A stretch of DNA of 64,000 nucleotides. Origin: Fremontodendron californicum. Taxonomy: Eukaryota; Streptophyta; Magnoliopsida; Malvales; Malvaceae. The notes beneath the pieces were generated by a model. It searched no databases. It had not been told where the DNA came from and worked only from the letters and a program-made list of their open reading frames with translations. Positions 1 through 10,303 of the stretch are shown here, piece after piece (within the stretch, counting starts at the first letter, position 1; every line of letters starts with the position of its first letter). Made by a program: the position numbers and the translations under genes. Location: the NCBI GenBank assembly GCA_030761205.1, contig JAULJL010000025.1:5585501-5649500 (forward strand). The letters are read 5' to 3'.

Positions 1-245
1 TTAGTAAATAAATTTTAATTATTAACCCTTTTTTATAATTTTCTTACATTTTTACTTGACAAAAATATGTTGAAATAAATGTATGGTTATAATTAAAGGG
101 TTCTTATTGTTCTGATTGTAAAAATTCTCATGCTAGTAGACACCCACTAGCCAGTCTATTTTTGGCATATAACACTTTTTCTCGAATCTTGCTGCTTCTT
201 TCTTACTCTGTATCTCTTTGTCTCCATCTCTATTTTTGGCATATA
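1..245. other. AT-rich spacer, no gene seen
   Basis: No coding pattern or RNA gene is visible. A short string (tctatttttggcatataac) occurs twice, near 157 and 231, and leads into the larger duplication that follows. Confidence 0.6.
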
Positions 246-1167
246 ACCAATCAAGAATGTAAGAGCTAATATGCAAGTATCTAATATTTTCTCTCAATTT
301 TATTCATTAACGATAGTATTTGTAAATTTCACAAATAGATGTATAAAATAAACTCATTATGTTATTTTAGTAAATTTATTAAAAAAAAATTAATTTTTTA
401 ATTGATTATGTATAACCTAATGAACATATGAAAATTCTAAATGTTCAACTGTGAAGTTTGAAATTTTTATTGTTGGTATATAATAAGATAATAATCCTTT
501 TTCATAACTCCCATATATATCTACACAGTTCAATTTCCTTTTAATGTTTTTTTTTTTGTTGCTAGTTGAATTTGTAAAATAAGAAATTTTTTTTATCAAT
601 TATAAGGTGACATATTTTTTGAAAAAAAATATATTTTCATTATATTAGTGACCAATTAAATTTTTATGTGAGCTAAATAAATTAATTGAAAATTTGTCAA
701 ATCTTTTGACAAATCAAGATAAAATATGATTTGATCTATCAAAACTAAAAAAATCATAATCAAATCGATTAAAATTCAACCGTGAGTCGTCATTTTTATC
801 TTTAGATAAATTAAAGTAATTTAAGATAAAATCAAAGTTTGTTCAGTCAATCTTCAAAATTCATTGATGATCCAGTCAAATTTCATTTATGGGTTATCCT
901 CTTTATCTTTAATTAAATTTAAATAATTTAAATATAAAATTAAAAAAATTAAGTTCTTTTAGAATTCTCTCAATATCACTATCAAAAGAGGATTCTCTAA
1001 TCCATTTGACACATACAATTGAGGAAAAAAAGAATGTCTAAAACGACAATTGAGAAAAAAGAAGATTTAAAAAATTGAAGTCTTCAAAGTTTTCACAAGT
1101 CTAAAAAAAATATGAAAAACGACATTTCTAGAGTTTCGGAAAATCAAGAAGAAAGATTTGAAAAATA
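246..1167 (+). repeat. Direct duplication, copy A (uninterrupted)
   Basis: About 920 bp of AT-rich DNA that recurs in the same orientation at 1361-2865 with only scattered differences. This copy has no insertion, so it serves as the empty-site reference for the transposon in copy B. No gene is visible in it. The ends do not have the TG...CA form of LTRs, so a local duplication is the simplest reading. Confidence 0.85.
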
Positions 1168-1360
1168 TCATGATTACAAAATTTGTTGAATTTTATTTTT
1201 CTTTTTTACATTTTTTTTCTCCTAGTGGGCCTTGGTCTGATCAGAAATCTTCATTTCTGGCCCACAAATCGCTTCTCCTGTTGGCTCTAAATGCCACATG
1301 CATAACCTAATTGCTTTTTTTTTTTCATTTAGAAACGTGATGGGAGGCAATCTTCGGTTT

Positions 1361-2865
1361 ACCAATGAAGAATGTAAGAGCTAACATGCAAGTATCTAAT
1401 ATTTTCTCTCAATTTTATACATTAACGATAGTATTTGTAAATTTCATAAATAGATGTATAAAATAAACTCATTATGTTATTTTAGTAAATTTATTAAAAA
1501 AAATTAATTTTTTAATTGATTATGTATAACCTAATGAACATATGAAAATTCTAAATGTTCAACTGTGAAGTTTGAAATTTTTATTGTTGGTATATAATAA
1601 GATAATAATCCTTTTTCATAACTCCCATATATATCTACACAGTTCAATTTCCTTTTAATTTTTTTTTTTTTTTTTGTTGCTAGTTGAATTTGTAAAATGA
1701 GAAAATTTTTGATCAATTATAAGGTGACATATTTTTTGGAAAAAAAAATATTTTCATTATATTAGTGACCAATTAATTTTTTATGTGAGCTAAATAAATT
1801 AATTGAAAATTTCTCAAATCATTTGACAAATCAAGATAGAATATGATTTGATCTATCAAAACCTCTGATGCATGGGTACGGCTCTGAAGCATGAGTACCC
1901 GTACCGGGTACGTACCGGGTACTGGTACTCATCGGGTACGTACCGGGTACGTACCAATTTTTTAAAAAAAAAAAAAAAAAAGAATGGGTACAGCTTGGGT
2001 ACGGCTTGGCCAAATTTTACACTAAAACTCAGCAATTTAATGCCCTAAAGCATATTTCCCTTCCCTTCTTTTCATTATCAATAGCATTAGTATGTCCTAA
2101 AACATATTTGGAGACTGTTCTTTTCACTGAAGATGGGCAAGGAAATAATGAGATAAACACTGTTAGAGTTTGATTTTCATAGTCATGTTTAGATGTTGTC
2201 ATGTTGAACAATTTAAGTACTGTAGTTTCTTAATTTGAGATGTTGTCATGTTGAAATTTGTGTGTTTTATCTTTTATATTATGTTGTGTCATTTTATCAT
2301 GTGAAATTTCAATTTTTTTATAAAAATATATATATAATATTAACGTACCCGTACCTTAATTTTTAAAAAATTACCGTATCTCGTACCAGTATCCGTACCG
2401 GGTACCGGTACCGTACCCGTATCCATGCAACGTAGATCAAAACTAAAAAATTCATAATCAAATCGATTAAAATTCAACCGTGAGTCACCATTTTTATCTT
2501 TAGATAAATTAAAGTAATTTAAGATAAAATCAAAGTTTGTTCAGTCAATCTTCAAAATTCATTGATGATCCAGTCAGATTTCATTTATGGGTTATCCTCT
2601 TTATCTTTAATTAAATTTAAATAATTTAAATATAAAATTAAAAAAAATTAAGTTCTTTTAGAATTCTCTCAATATCACTATCAAAAGAGGATTCTCTAAA
2701 CCATTTGACACATACAATTGAGGAAAAAAAAGAAGTCTAAAACGACAATTGAGAAAAAAGAAGATTTAAAAAATTGAAGTCTTCAAAGTTTTCACAAGTC
2801 TAAAAAAATATGAAAAACGACATTTCTACAGTTTCGGAAAATCAAGAAGAAAGATTTGAAAAATA
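1361..2865 (+). repeat. Direct duplication, copy B (with insertion)
   Basis: Second copy of 246-1167, separated from it by a unique spacer of about 190 bp. It is longer because a hAT-like element plus its 8-bp target duplication (1863-2443) sits within it. High similarity on both sides of the insertion suggests that the duplication came before the insertion. Confidence 0.85.
1863..2435. mobile_element. Non-autonomous hAT-like element (GTACCGGGTACG-rich ends)
   Basis: The 573-bp insert is flanked by a perfect 8-bp direct repeat ATCAAAAC (1855-1862 and 2436-2443), and copy A of the surrounding duplication has that octamer once. The termini form an imperfect inverted repeat (CTCTGATGCATGGGTACGG against the reverse of ...CCGTATCCATGCAACGTAG). 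Both ends carry clustered GTACCGGGTACG units. An 8-bp TSD is typical of hAT elements. No transposase is visible. Confidence 0.85.
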
Positions 2866-5139
2866 AAATATCTAGAGTTTCGAGAATTGGAAAAAAAAAA
2901 AATTAAAATCAAAGTCTGAAAATTCAAGAAGTCAATTTCAAATTTGGAACCAAATTTTAAGATTCAATAATTCCTAAATTAAGATCAACTTTCAACATCC
3001 AAAAATTTCTAAATTTTGAATCATATTTATTTAATTCAAAAATAAATTATCAAAACTTTTGAATTAAATTTTAAAAAATAAATTTAATTTTATGATTTAA
3101 AGAATTATCAAAAATTGCACTTTATGATCATGATAAATTAAAATTTGTTATTTCATTTCAAATTTTTATTGTCTGTTTTCAGACATAACCCGTAAGATCA
3201 TTATTAGATACGGATTCGGATCCTTTCCAGTCCATTAAATGGACTGAAGAGGTAGTTCATATCTAAGATTATAACACCTATTTTATAATAATAATAAAAG
3301 ATTGAGATTTGTTTAATAATAATATTAATAAAACATAAAACAAACAAAATATGTGAAAAACTAATTGTTTAAACTAATTGTAGACAAAAAGCATCACAAA
3401 ACTTAAAAAAAAAAATTATTATCTCATTAATTACTTTTATGAGTTTAATTTTAGATCCGACTGTGTCATGAAAAAAAAAAAAAAAAAGTTGCATGGGAAT
3501 GATAGCATGTGAAAAACGATTCGACAGAGCTGCACTTTTTATGTGATTCTGAATCTTACCTTCAATTCATGAAAAAGAGAGAAATTTTTCTAAAAGTTAG
3601 ATTTTTATTTACCCTTATTGTTAGATTTATACATTAAAATAATAAAAATATAATTTTTTTTATTTTTTTATTTATGAATATATGAATTGATGTCTTCAAT
3701 CTATTAAATGGATCTGAAAGAAGCCGAATACATTAGATACCAAATTAAAACAAGTCTGACAAGTAAGAAGTGACAGAAGTGAGAAGTGACAAGTCACAAC
3801 CATTAATTATACATTGTTCTGCACACTCTCTAAACTAATATTCAAACTTTGACATGGAATGGTAGTTGAATTGATCAGTACAAGGAAACTTGAAACATTC
3901 TAGATAAAAATTTGCAAACCCGCTGGCTCTAGGTACTTACAATTGAGGCTTCATTTGAATAAACAGGAAATTAATTTTGATTAGATTGAAAATACTAATG
4001 ATTGTGAAATTAGTTATTGTGATTGGGAGATTGAGTTTTGTATAGGTTAATATTGAAGTCAATGATAAAATATTTGTTTGTGATGGTGATATGAAAAAGA
4101 AAAATAATCAGTATGAACAATAATATAAAAATATATTAATAAATTATTTATATATTTTTGTAATATTTAACATTTAAAAGTTTAACACATATTACTTTGT
4201 ATATAAATTTAAATATTTAATTAATTACCTAATTATTATATAATTATATAAATTTATATATTATATTAAATAAAATATACATAGTTTTATATTTTTTACT
4301 AAAAAATAAAAGAGTTAAAATAAAAAGAATAAGTAAAAAAATTAATAAAATAAAAAAATTGAAAAGGGCAAAAAATAAAGCGCGACCCTGGCTCCTCGAG
4401 TCCCTGAAGAGGTAGTTAACTATCTAAATGTTTAATGCGGTACATTTAGCTCCTTTTTGTGCATCGGATTCCAAGCACCGAAAGTGTAATGGAATTCAAA
4501 TATGTCTTTAAAACTCCATTTTGAAGCTCAATGGGAAGAGATATGACTCAGTTTTGAGATTTTTTTTTTTCTTTCTAAATTAAGGTATTTTATAATCTTA
4601 TTTACTTAATTGGAGTACTATTAAATTTTATTCTCCAAAGTAGGTAATGTTGTATAATTGATTCCACATCAACATAACAATTCCAGGTCACTCTTTCCTT
4701 CCAATCCTCCATTCTCTATAACTCTTTGAAACTCTTGTATGTGACCATATTGATATCTCTTTCATTTTTTTTCTTTTGTCAACAAAAAAGACATTTGATA
4801 GAGATGAATTAGTAGTCTCCATAAATGAAATAGTGAGAAAGTAAAGCAAAATAAAAAATGAATACAAAACAATTTAAGGTCACTCATGACTGTCACTTGT
4901 GATTTTTGAATATCTTGATTGCTCTCCTTACAAACTCAGCAACTCTTGTAAGAAAGAATAATTTTCCTTCATAATAAGAAGATACATCAAGAAGTTTCAA
5001 GTAAAAAAAATTAAAGCGTCCATTGACTAGATTATTTGAAAGGTTCTTCTTGGCAAGATTTTTTTGATGGTAGTAAAAGTACGAAATCATCATTCATCAA
5101 AAAAAATTTCCCATTTCCTCTAACCAGAAAATTGCTTTT
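2866..5139. other. AT-rich intergenic DNA
   Basis: No supportable gene. Apart from the inverted repeat at 3203-3742, only low-complexity AT-rich sequence and short homopolymers are visible. Confidence 0.6.
3203..3742. repeat. Small inverted repeat, possible MITE
   Basis: A segment near 3203-3255 (attagatacggattcggatc...) reappears inverted near 3688-3742. The left arm itself contains a short near-palindrome (cagtccattaaatggactg). No clear target duplication was found, so assignment to a transposon class is tentative. Confidence 0.4.
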
Positions 5140-5148
5140 TAAATTTTA

Positions 5149-6350
5149 GGGTTAATTCCATATTTAGTCCCTGAATTCTTCTTTTAGTTTGATACCTAAA
5201 GAATAAAAACGATAACTTAGATATTCGAATTTTCATTCCATCATGCACATTGGTCCCTTGGATTAACATCGTTAGAATGGCTGATATGGTAATAAAAATC
5301 CAATGAGAGCATGACACGTGGCAAAAAAAATGCTTTGTCAATATCACATCATTAGTGCTATGTCAGCATAAAGAAAAAATAAAAAAAATTAATTCAATTT
5401 TTTTTAAATATTGAAAATATTTTTTAAAATATAATTTGAATATTTTTAATTCAAAATAAAATAAAACAGAAAAAACTAAAAAAAAAAAAAAAAGAGGAGG
5501 GAAAAGAAATGGGGAGAGAGAAGGAAGAAGAAGGGGGAGGCGCCACCAGCGCCGGTCAGTGGGTAAGGGGCTGATCTGCCTCAGTCTAAGTAGATCGACG
5601 TCGATCTACCTCGGTTCAGGCAGATCAACACCGACCAGCCCGATCATGGGCAGGTCAGCCCTTGGCCGACTAATCAATGTCAGTGGCGCCTCACCCCCTT
5701 CCTTCCCTTCCCATCCTTCTCTTTCCCCTCTCTTTTTTTTTTTTTAAAAAAAAAAGAAGAAACATTTTCTATTTAAAATTTTGAATTTCCATTCTTTTTT
5801 AATTTTGAATTTTGAATTTTTTTTAATTCTGAATTTCCTTACTTTTTTTTTTAAAATTTGAAATTTCTATATTTTTAAAAAATTTAATTTTGAATTTAGA
5901 AAATCATATTTATTTTTTTTTGAATTTTCCTTTTTTATAATTTGATTTGAATTTTGGTTTTTATATTTTTTTAATTTCCAAATTTGTTTTTAAAATTTGA
6001 GATTTCCAAATTTATAAAAAAAAAATTATTTTCATTTTTTAAAAAAACTTAGTTTTTAATTTTGATTTTTTTTTGAAATTTTCTTTTTTCTTTTGATTTT
6101 ATATATTTTTAAAATTTTTATTCATGATGAAGTGGTATCCATGATGTGACATTGACGTGGTATTTTTGTCAGGTGTCATGATTTCATTGGATGTTTTTGC
6201 CACATCAATCATTTAGTTAAACGATATTAGTCCAGTGGGTCAAGGTGCATGATGAAATGAAAGTTCGAGTACTTAACTGATCGTTTTTATTCTCTCAATA
6301 CCAAACTGACAGAAGTATTATAGTTTAGGGATTAAATATGTATTCAATCC
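5149..6350. mobile_element. Mutator-like non-autonomous element with long TIRs
   Basis: Ends with imperfect terminal inverted repeats of roughly 200 bp (GGGTTAATTCCATATTTAGT at the left against the reverse of ...ATTAAATATGTATTCAATCC at the right). It is flanked by a perfect 9-bp direct repeat TAAATTTTA (5140-5148 and 6351-6359). A 9-bp TSD with long TIRs is characteristic of MULE elements. No transposase is present. The middle (about 5500-5710) is sharply GC-rich and carries a perfect 20-bp palindrome. Confidence 0.85.
5590..5609. repeat. Perfect 20-bp palindrome in the MULE core
   Basis: GTAGATCGACGTCGATCTAC reads identically on both strands. The symmetry continues imperfectly to about 5573-5625 (gatctgcctcag / ttcaggcagatc). 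It stands out because the surrounding DNA is AT-rich. Confidence 0.9.
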
Positions 6351-6617
6351 TAAATTTTATTCTATAAACTTCCTCTTGTTTCCAATTTTTTCATTAGTTT
6401 CTTTGTTTAATTTTTTTGGTCCAAGTTTTGAATTTGTTGGTGTTTGGTGTGTCATGAGATTGCTCTCTTTAAATTTAGGTTTGGTCTAGATTAAGAATTT
6501 TGGTAAGAAGAATTTATAATAATTTTTTTGGCAAAAGTAAATTATTGAAGAAATTTAAGTATTTTTAGTATCACAAGGATTTCAAAAAGATAAATTTTCG
6601 ACAGAGAAGATTATTTT

Positions 6618-8115
6618 TTTTTGGGTGAAGACTACAGTGAGAACTTGTTTGGTGAGAATCAAATGAGAACTCTTTTTTATTTTCGATAAACGTGTAAAAA
6701 ATAAGATAAAATTATTAGTTAAAGAAAATTATAAAAAGGGTAAAAATAATTTATTTATTCATAACAAAGGTAATAATGAAAAGAAATTATGTATTCTTAC
6801 ATGATGAATTAATAAAAATAAATATTTTAAAGAAAATAAAAGATTAAAAAATAATTAGATTTGTTCACGAATTACATTACTTGTCAAACTTATTAGTATA
6901 GTCGATTCAACCCATGATATTATTTTATAAATAAATATTTTAATTTAATTTTAAAATATTAATATAAACATATTTTTAATTAAATAAAATTTGAATGAAC
7001 TATTAAGTCAAATTCGATTTCAAATTTAAATTTTAGAGGTATCGATCGAGTGTGATGCGATTCGATTTATAAACATTTTTAATCAGTCAATGTCTAAATC
7101 AAAGTTTTTTTCTTACTTTTTATGTTTTTTAAGATAATATCTAATAAGCGGTCAAAGTACTTATCAGATCCTTATACTTTAGAGTCTGGTGTAAATTAGT
7201 CCATGTACCAAAATTGTAAGTAATTTGATCAATTTACTTTTAAAATAGAAGCAAATAAGTAAAATTGTTAACATCCATAATAGTTTATGGTAAAAAGCTG
7301 ACTAGACAATTTGACATGTTCAAAAATGCTGATGTATCATAACACATCTGACATGGCACTAAAAAAAATATTTTTTAAAGCTGACATAAAAATTAATTAA
7401 AAATAAAAACATCAAATTTTTTTTATTGAACAATATGATTTCACGAAAAATTGAAAAGCATCTGAGTTACCCCAAATACCCATTTCACGAAAAAAAATAA
7501 AATTTATCTTACACAAAGAAAAAAAGGAAAAGCATTTGAAATAAGTAACTCAAATGCTTAGTAGATATTGTCTTAACAAACATAAAAAGTAAGAAAAAAA
7601 CTTTGATTTAGACATTGACTGTTGGAAGATGTCTATAAATCAAGTCGCATCACACTCGACCTATACCTTTAATTTTTAAATTTGAAATCGAATTTGGCTC
7701 AATAGTTCATTCAAATTTTATTTAATTAAAAATATTTTTATATTAATATTTTAAAATTAAATTAAATTAAATTAAAATATTTATTTAGTTATTTATTTAT
7801 AAAATAATATCATGGGTTGAATCGATTATATTAATAAACTTGACAAGTAGTGTAATTCGTGAATAAATCTAATCACAAATTTAATTATTTTTTAATCTTT
7901 TATTTTCTTTAAAATATTTATTTTTATTAATTCATTATGGAAGAATACATAATTTCTTTTCATTATTACCTTTATTATGAATAAATAAATTATTTTTACC
8001 CTTTTTATAATTTTATTTAATTAATAACTTTATTTTAATTTTTACATGTTTATCGAAAATAAAAAAAAAATTCTCATTTAATTTTCACAAAATAAATTCT
8101 CATTGTAATCTTTAA
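6618..8115. repeat. Large inverted repeat (about 500-bp arms, about 390-bp loop)
   Basis: The left arm (about 6618-7157) is the reverse complement, with mismatches, of the right arm (about 7548-8115). For example, cgtgtaaaaaataagataaa at 6690 pairs with ttttacatgtttatcgaaaa near 8041, and gcggtcaaag-side sequence near 7150 pairs with sequence near 7550. A transcript would fold into a long hairpin. It could be a foldback transposon, but I could not identify a target duplication. Confidence 0.75.
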
Positions 8116-8506
8116 ATTTTTTTTTTTTTTGGGGTCAATGATAAGAGAGAGAAAAATAAAACTTAAAAGGAGAAGAGGCCGACAAGAAAAGTGTAAGTTT
8201 TGGCAGAGGAGATTACATTTTGGCCAATGACAGAAGGCAATAGCTTTAATTATAATCAACACTTTTACAGGATACGGTGCACGTTTTTTTATAACAAAAT
8301 TAGGTGTCATTTGAATAAAAATAAAATAAAATAAAATACTTTTACTTTTTTTATATTTAAAATTTATTTTTAGTTTTTGACAATAGAAAATATATGCATC
8401 AATATTATAAAAAAATATATTTATAACACTATATACGTATAAGACAAAATATACTTCTTAATATGGGTGAAAATAAAAAAAAATACTTAAAACAGTACGG
8501 AAGGAG

Positions 8507-8746
8507 TAGACCTGTTCACGGATCGGACAGCTCGGCCCGTATTGGACTGGGCCTGGGCCTCAATATTTATGATCCGATCCGGTCCGGCCTGGATCACTGT
8601 TCATATATTAAAAAAGATATTATTTTTAAAAATTTAATTATAAAAAAAAATTTAATATAAAATGAACAGTAATTCGGACTCGAGGGTTGGCACGGGCAAA
8701 GAAATAAAAAAAAATTCGGATCGCGGCTCGGCTATGAGCACCTCTA
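8507..8746. mobile_element. hAT-like MITE (TAGACCTGTTCA...CCTCTA family)
   Basis: A 240-bp element with ends TAGACCTGTTCACGG and ...TATGAGCACCTCTA, GC-rich tips and an AT-rich core. It is flanked by near-identical octamers (GGAAGGAG at 8499-8506, GGAGGGAG at 8747-8754; 7/8 identical). It is the same family as the elements at 22642-22906 and 56009-56307. Confidence 0.8.
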
Positions 8747-8754
8747 GGAGGGAG

Positions 8755-9535
8755 TAATTAATCTAGATTGTTGATGAAAAATGATTTATATGTTCTTTTT
8801 ACACATAATAAAGATTAAAAGATCTTTTGAAAATTTAAGATTGAATTTTTTTAAGTTATTACATGATTTATATGTTTTTTTTTAAGATCTTTAAGTTATT
8901 ACATGATTTATATGTTTTTATATGTTTTTTTTTAAGTTATAAAGATTAAATGATTTATATGTTTTTTTTTAAGATCTTTTTAGCACTCTACTTCTTGGTT
9001 TTTTTTTTTTTTTTTTACAAAAAAATTTAGGTGAGGGAAGGTTCTCTTAGTTAAGAATCAGGGTATGTCACAAATCTTAGAAAAAATTAATAGTGATACT
9101 TATAAATTACCTACCAAATAAGATTGCTGTTATTACCAACCCGTACTCTTGTCTCTCGATTTCTCATTTGAAAAAAATACTACTATTATATATATCAATA
9201 ATTATCAAAATCATTTCCAAATTTACCAAAATATAGACAAGGAAAAAGAAATACTTACCAGCATTTATCATATATTTATATCTATACACCTAATATGATC
9301 ATCAAAAATAGCAAAATATCAACGTATTTCCCCCAAGTTTGTTTCTCTATCGACAAATATATATATATAAAGCCAAACAAACTCCCCCTAATTGTACCAA
9401 CATATCCCACTTCTCTAAAATAAAACCATCTCTTTCTCTGTGTTTTAATATTAATCGTGCAATTTTCTCTCTAAGTTTGTTTCCCTAGCGGTATATAGAT
9501 GTGGTCATTTTAGACAGGATACAGTGACATGATAT
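8755..9535. other. Upstream region with short repeats
   Basis: No gene seen. Around 8865-8975 the string atgatttatatgtttt occurs four times in a local tandem-like array. At 9335-9460 there is a block (tctctaaaataaaaccatctctttctctgtg, preceded by atatatatatataaag) that resembles the leader of the decarboxylase gene 850 bp downstream. Confidence 0.6.
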
Positions 9536-9722
9536 TAGAGGTGAGCATTTCGTTTCGGTTGGTTCGATTTATTCGGTTATTAATTTTAAAAATCAATAAT
9601 CGATCGAATTAATCGATTTTCAAAATTGATTAATTTCAAAATAAAATAAATTGAACCGAATTAACTAGATTTAATCGATTCGGTCAATTAAACCTATTTA
9701 AATCGATTAATGCTCGCCCCTA
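9536..9722. mobile_element. Short hAT-like MITE upstream of the decarboxylase
   Basis: A 187-bp element with inverted ends TAGAGGTGAGCATT... and ...AATGCTCGCCCCTA. It is flanked by a perfect 8-bp duplication CATGATAT (9528-9535, 9723-9730). The interior is rich in ATCGATT-type units. It lies about 580 bp before the decarboxylase start codon, within likely promoter territory. Confidence 0.9.
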
Positions 9723-9774
9723 CATGATATAAAAATGATACAAAAGAAATCGTATATGAATTTGGCAAAAACGT

Positions 9775-10176
9775 ATTCCGTGTTTAACTGTGTCGACAAA
9801 TATTTGGTACGGTATTATTCGTGTCTTAAACATGTCTGACATGTTTAACACATGTAAGATGCATAAAATACGTTTAATTAAACCGTGTCAAACGAGTACA
9901 CGTTTAACATTTGTACGTAAAACATGTAACACGAATTTTGATATATTTATTTTATAAATTATAATTATTAATTTTAAATTTAAATAATGGAGTTATGATT
10001 TTATTTAAATTAAAATTATATTATTAATAAAAAGTTTTGATTTAAATAAGTTATAAATAGATTAACAATTGTATTAACCATGTTTAATCGTGTTAATTGT
10101 ATCCATGTAAAATGGATTGTTTTAAACGTGCTCGTTCAGTTATTCATTTTGTTTAATCAATTATTCGTGTCACATC
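9775..10176. repeat. Degenerate hAT-like repeat rich in CGTGT/ACACG
   Basis: Both flanks of this AT-cored segment carry clustered cgtgtt/aacatg units (about 9780-9930 and 10080-10170), and it ends in ...attcgtgtcacatcta. This resembles a common plant hAT MITE layout. No matching target duplication was found, so the boundaries are approximate. Confidence 0.4.
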
Positions 10177-10224
10177 TAAAATAACACAATCTCTTTGTGT
10201 ATGATTACAGACAAATGTATGTAC

Positions 10225-10303
10225 CAATATATATATATATATGATATAGCCCCGCTCTCTAAAATAACACAATCTCTTTCTCTGTGTTTTAAAGTTCCTG
10301 ATT
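10225..10303 (+). promoter_or_regulatory. Likely core promoter and 5' leader of the decarboxylase
   Basis: A TATA-like run (atatatatatatatgatata, about 10229-10248) lies 55-75 nt before the ATG. It is followed by tctctaaaataacacaatct and a pyrimidine-rich leader. Related leader-like strings occur at about 9412-9455 and 10176-10201. The transcription start was not determined. Confidence 0.5.

Noticed and set aside
246..2865. The direct repeat pair as LTRs of a small retroelement
   Set aside because: No TG...CA ends, no primer site or polypurine tract next to the copies, and no flanking target duplication. A local duplication fits better.
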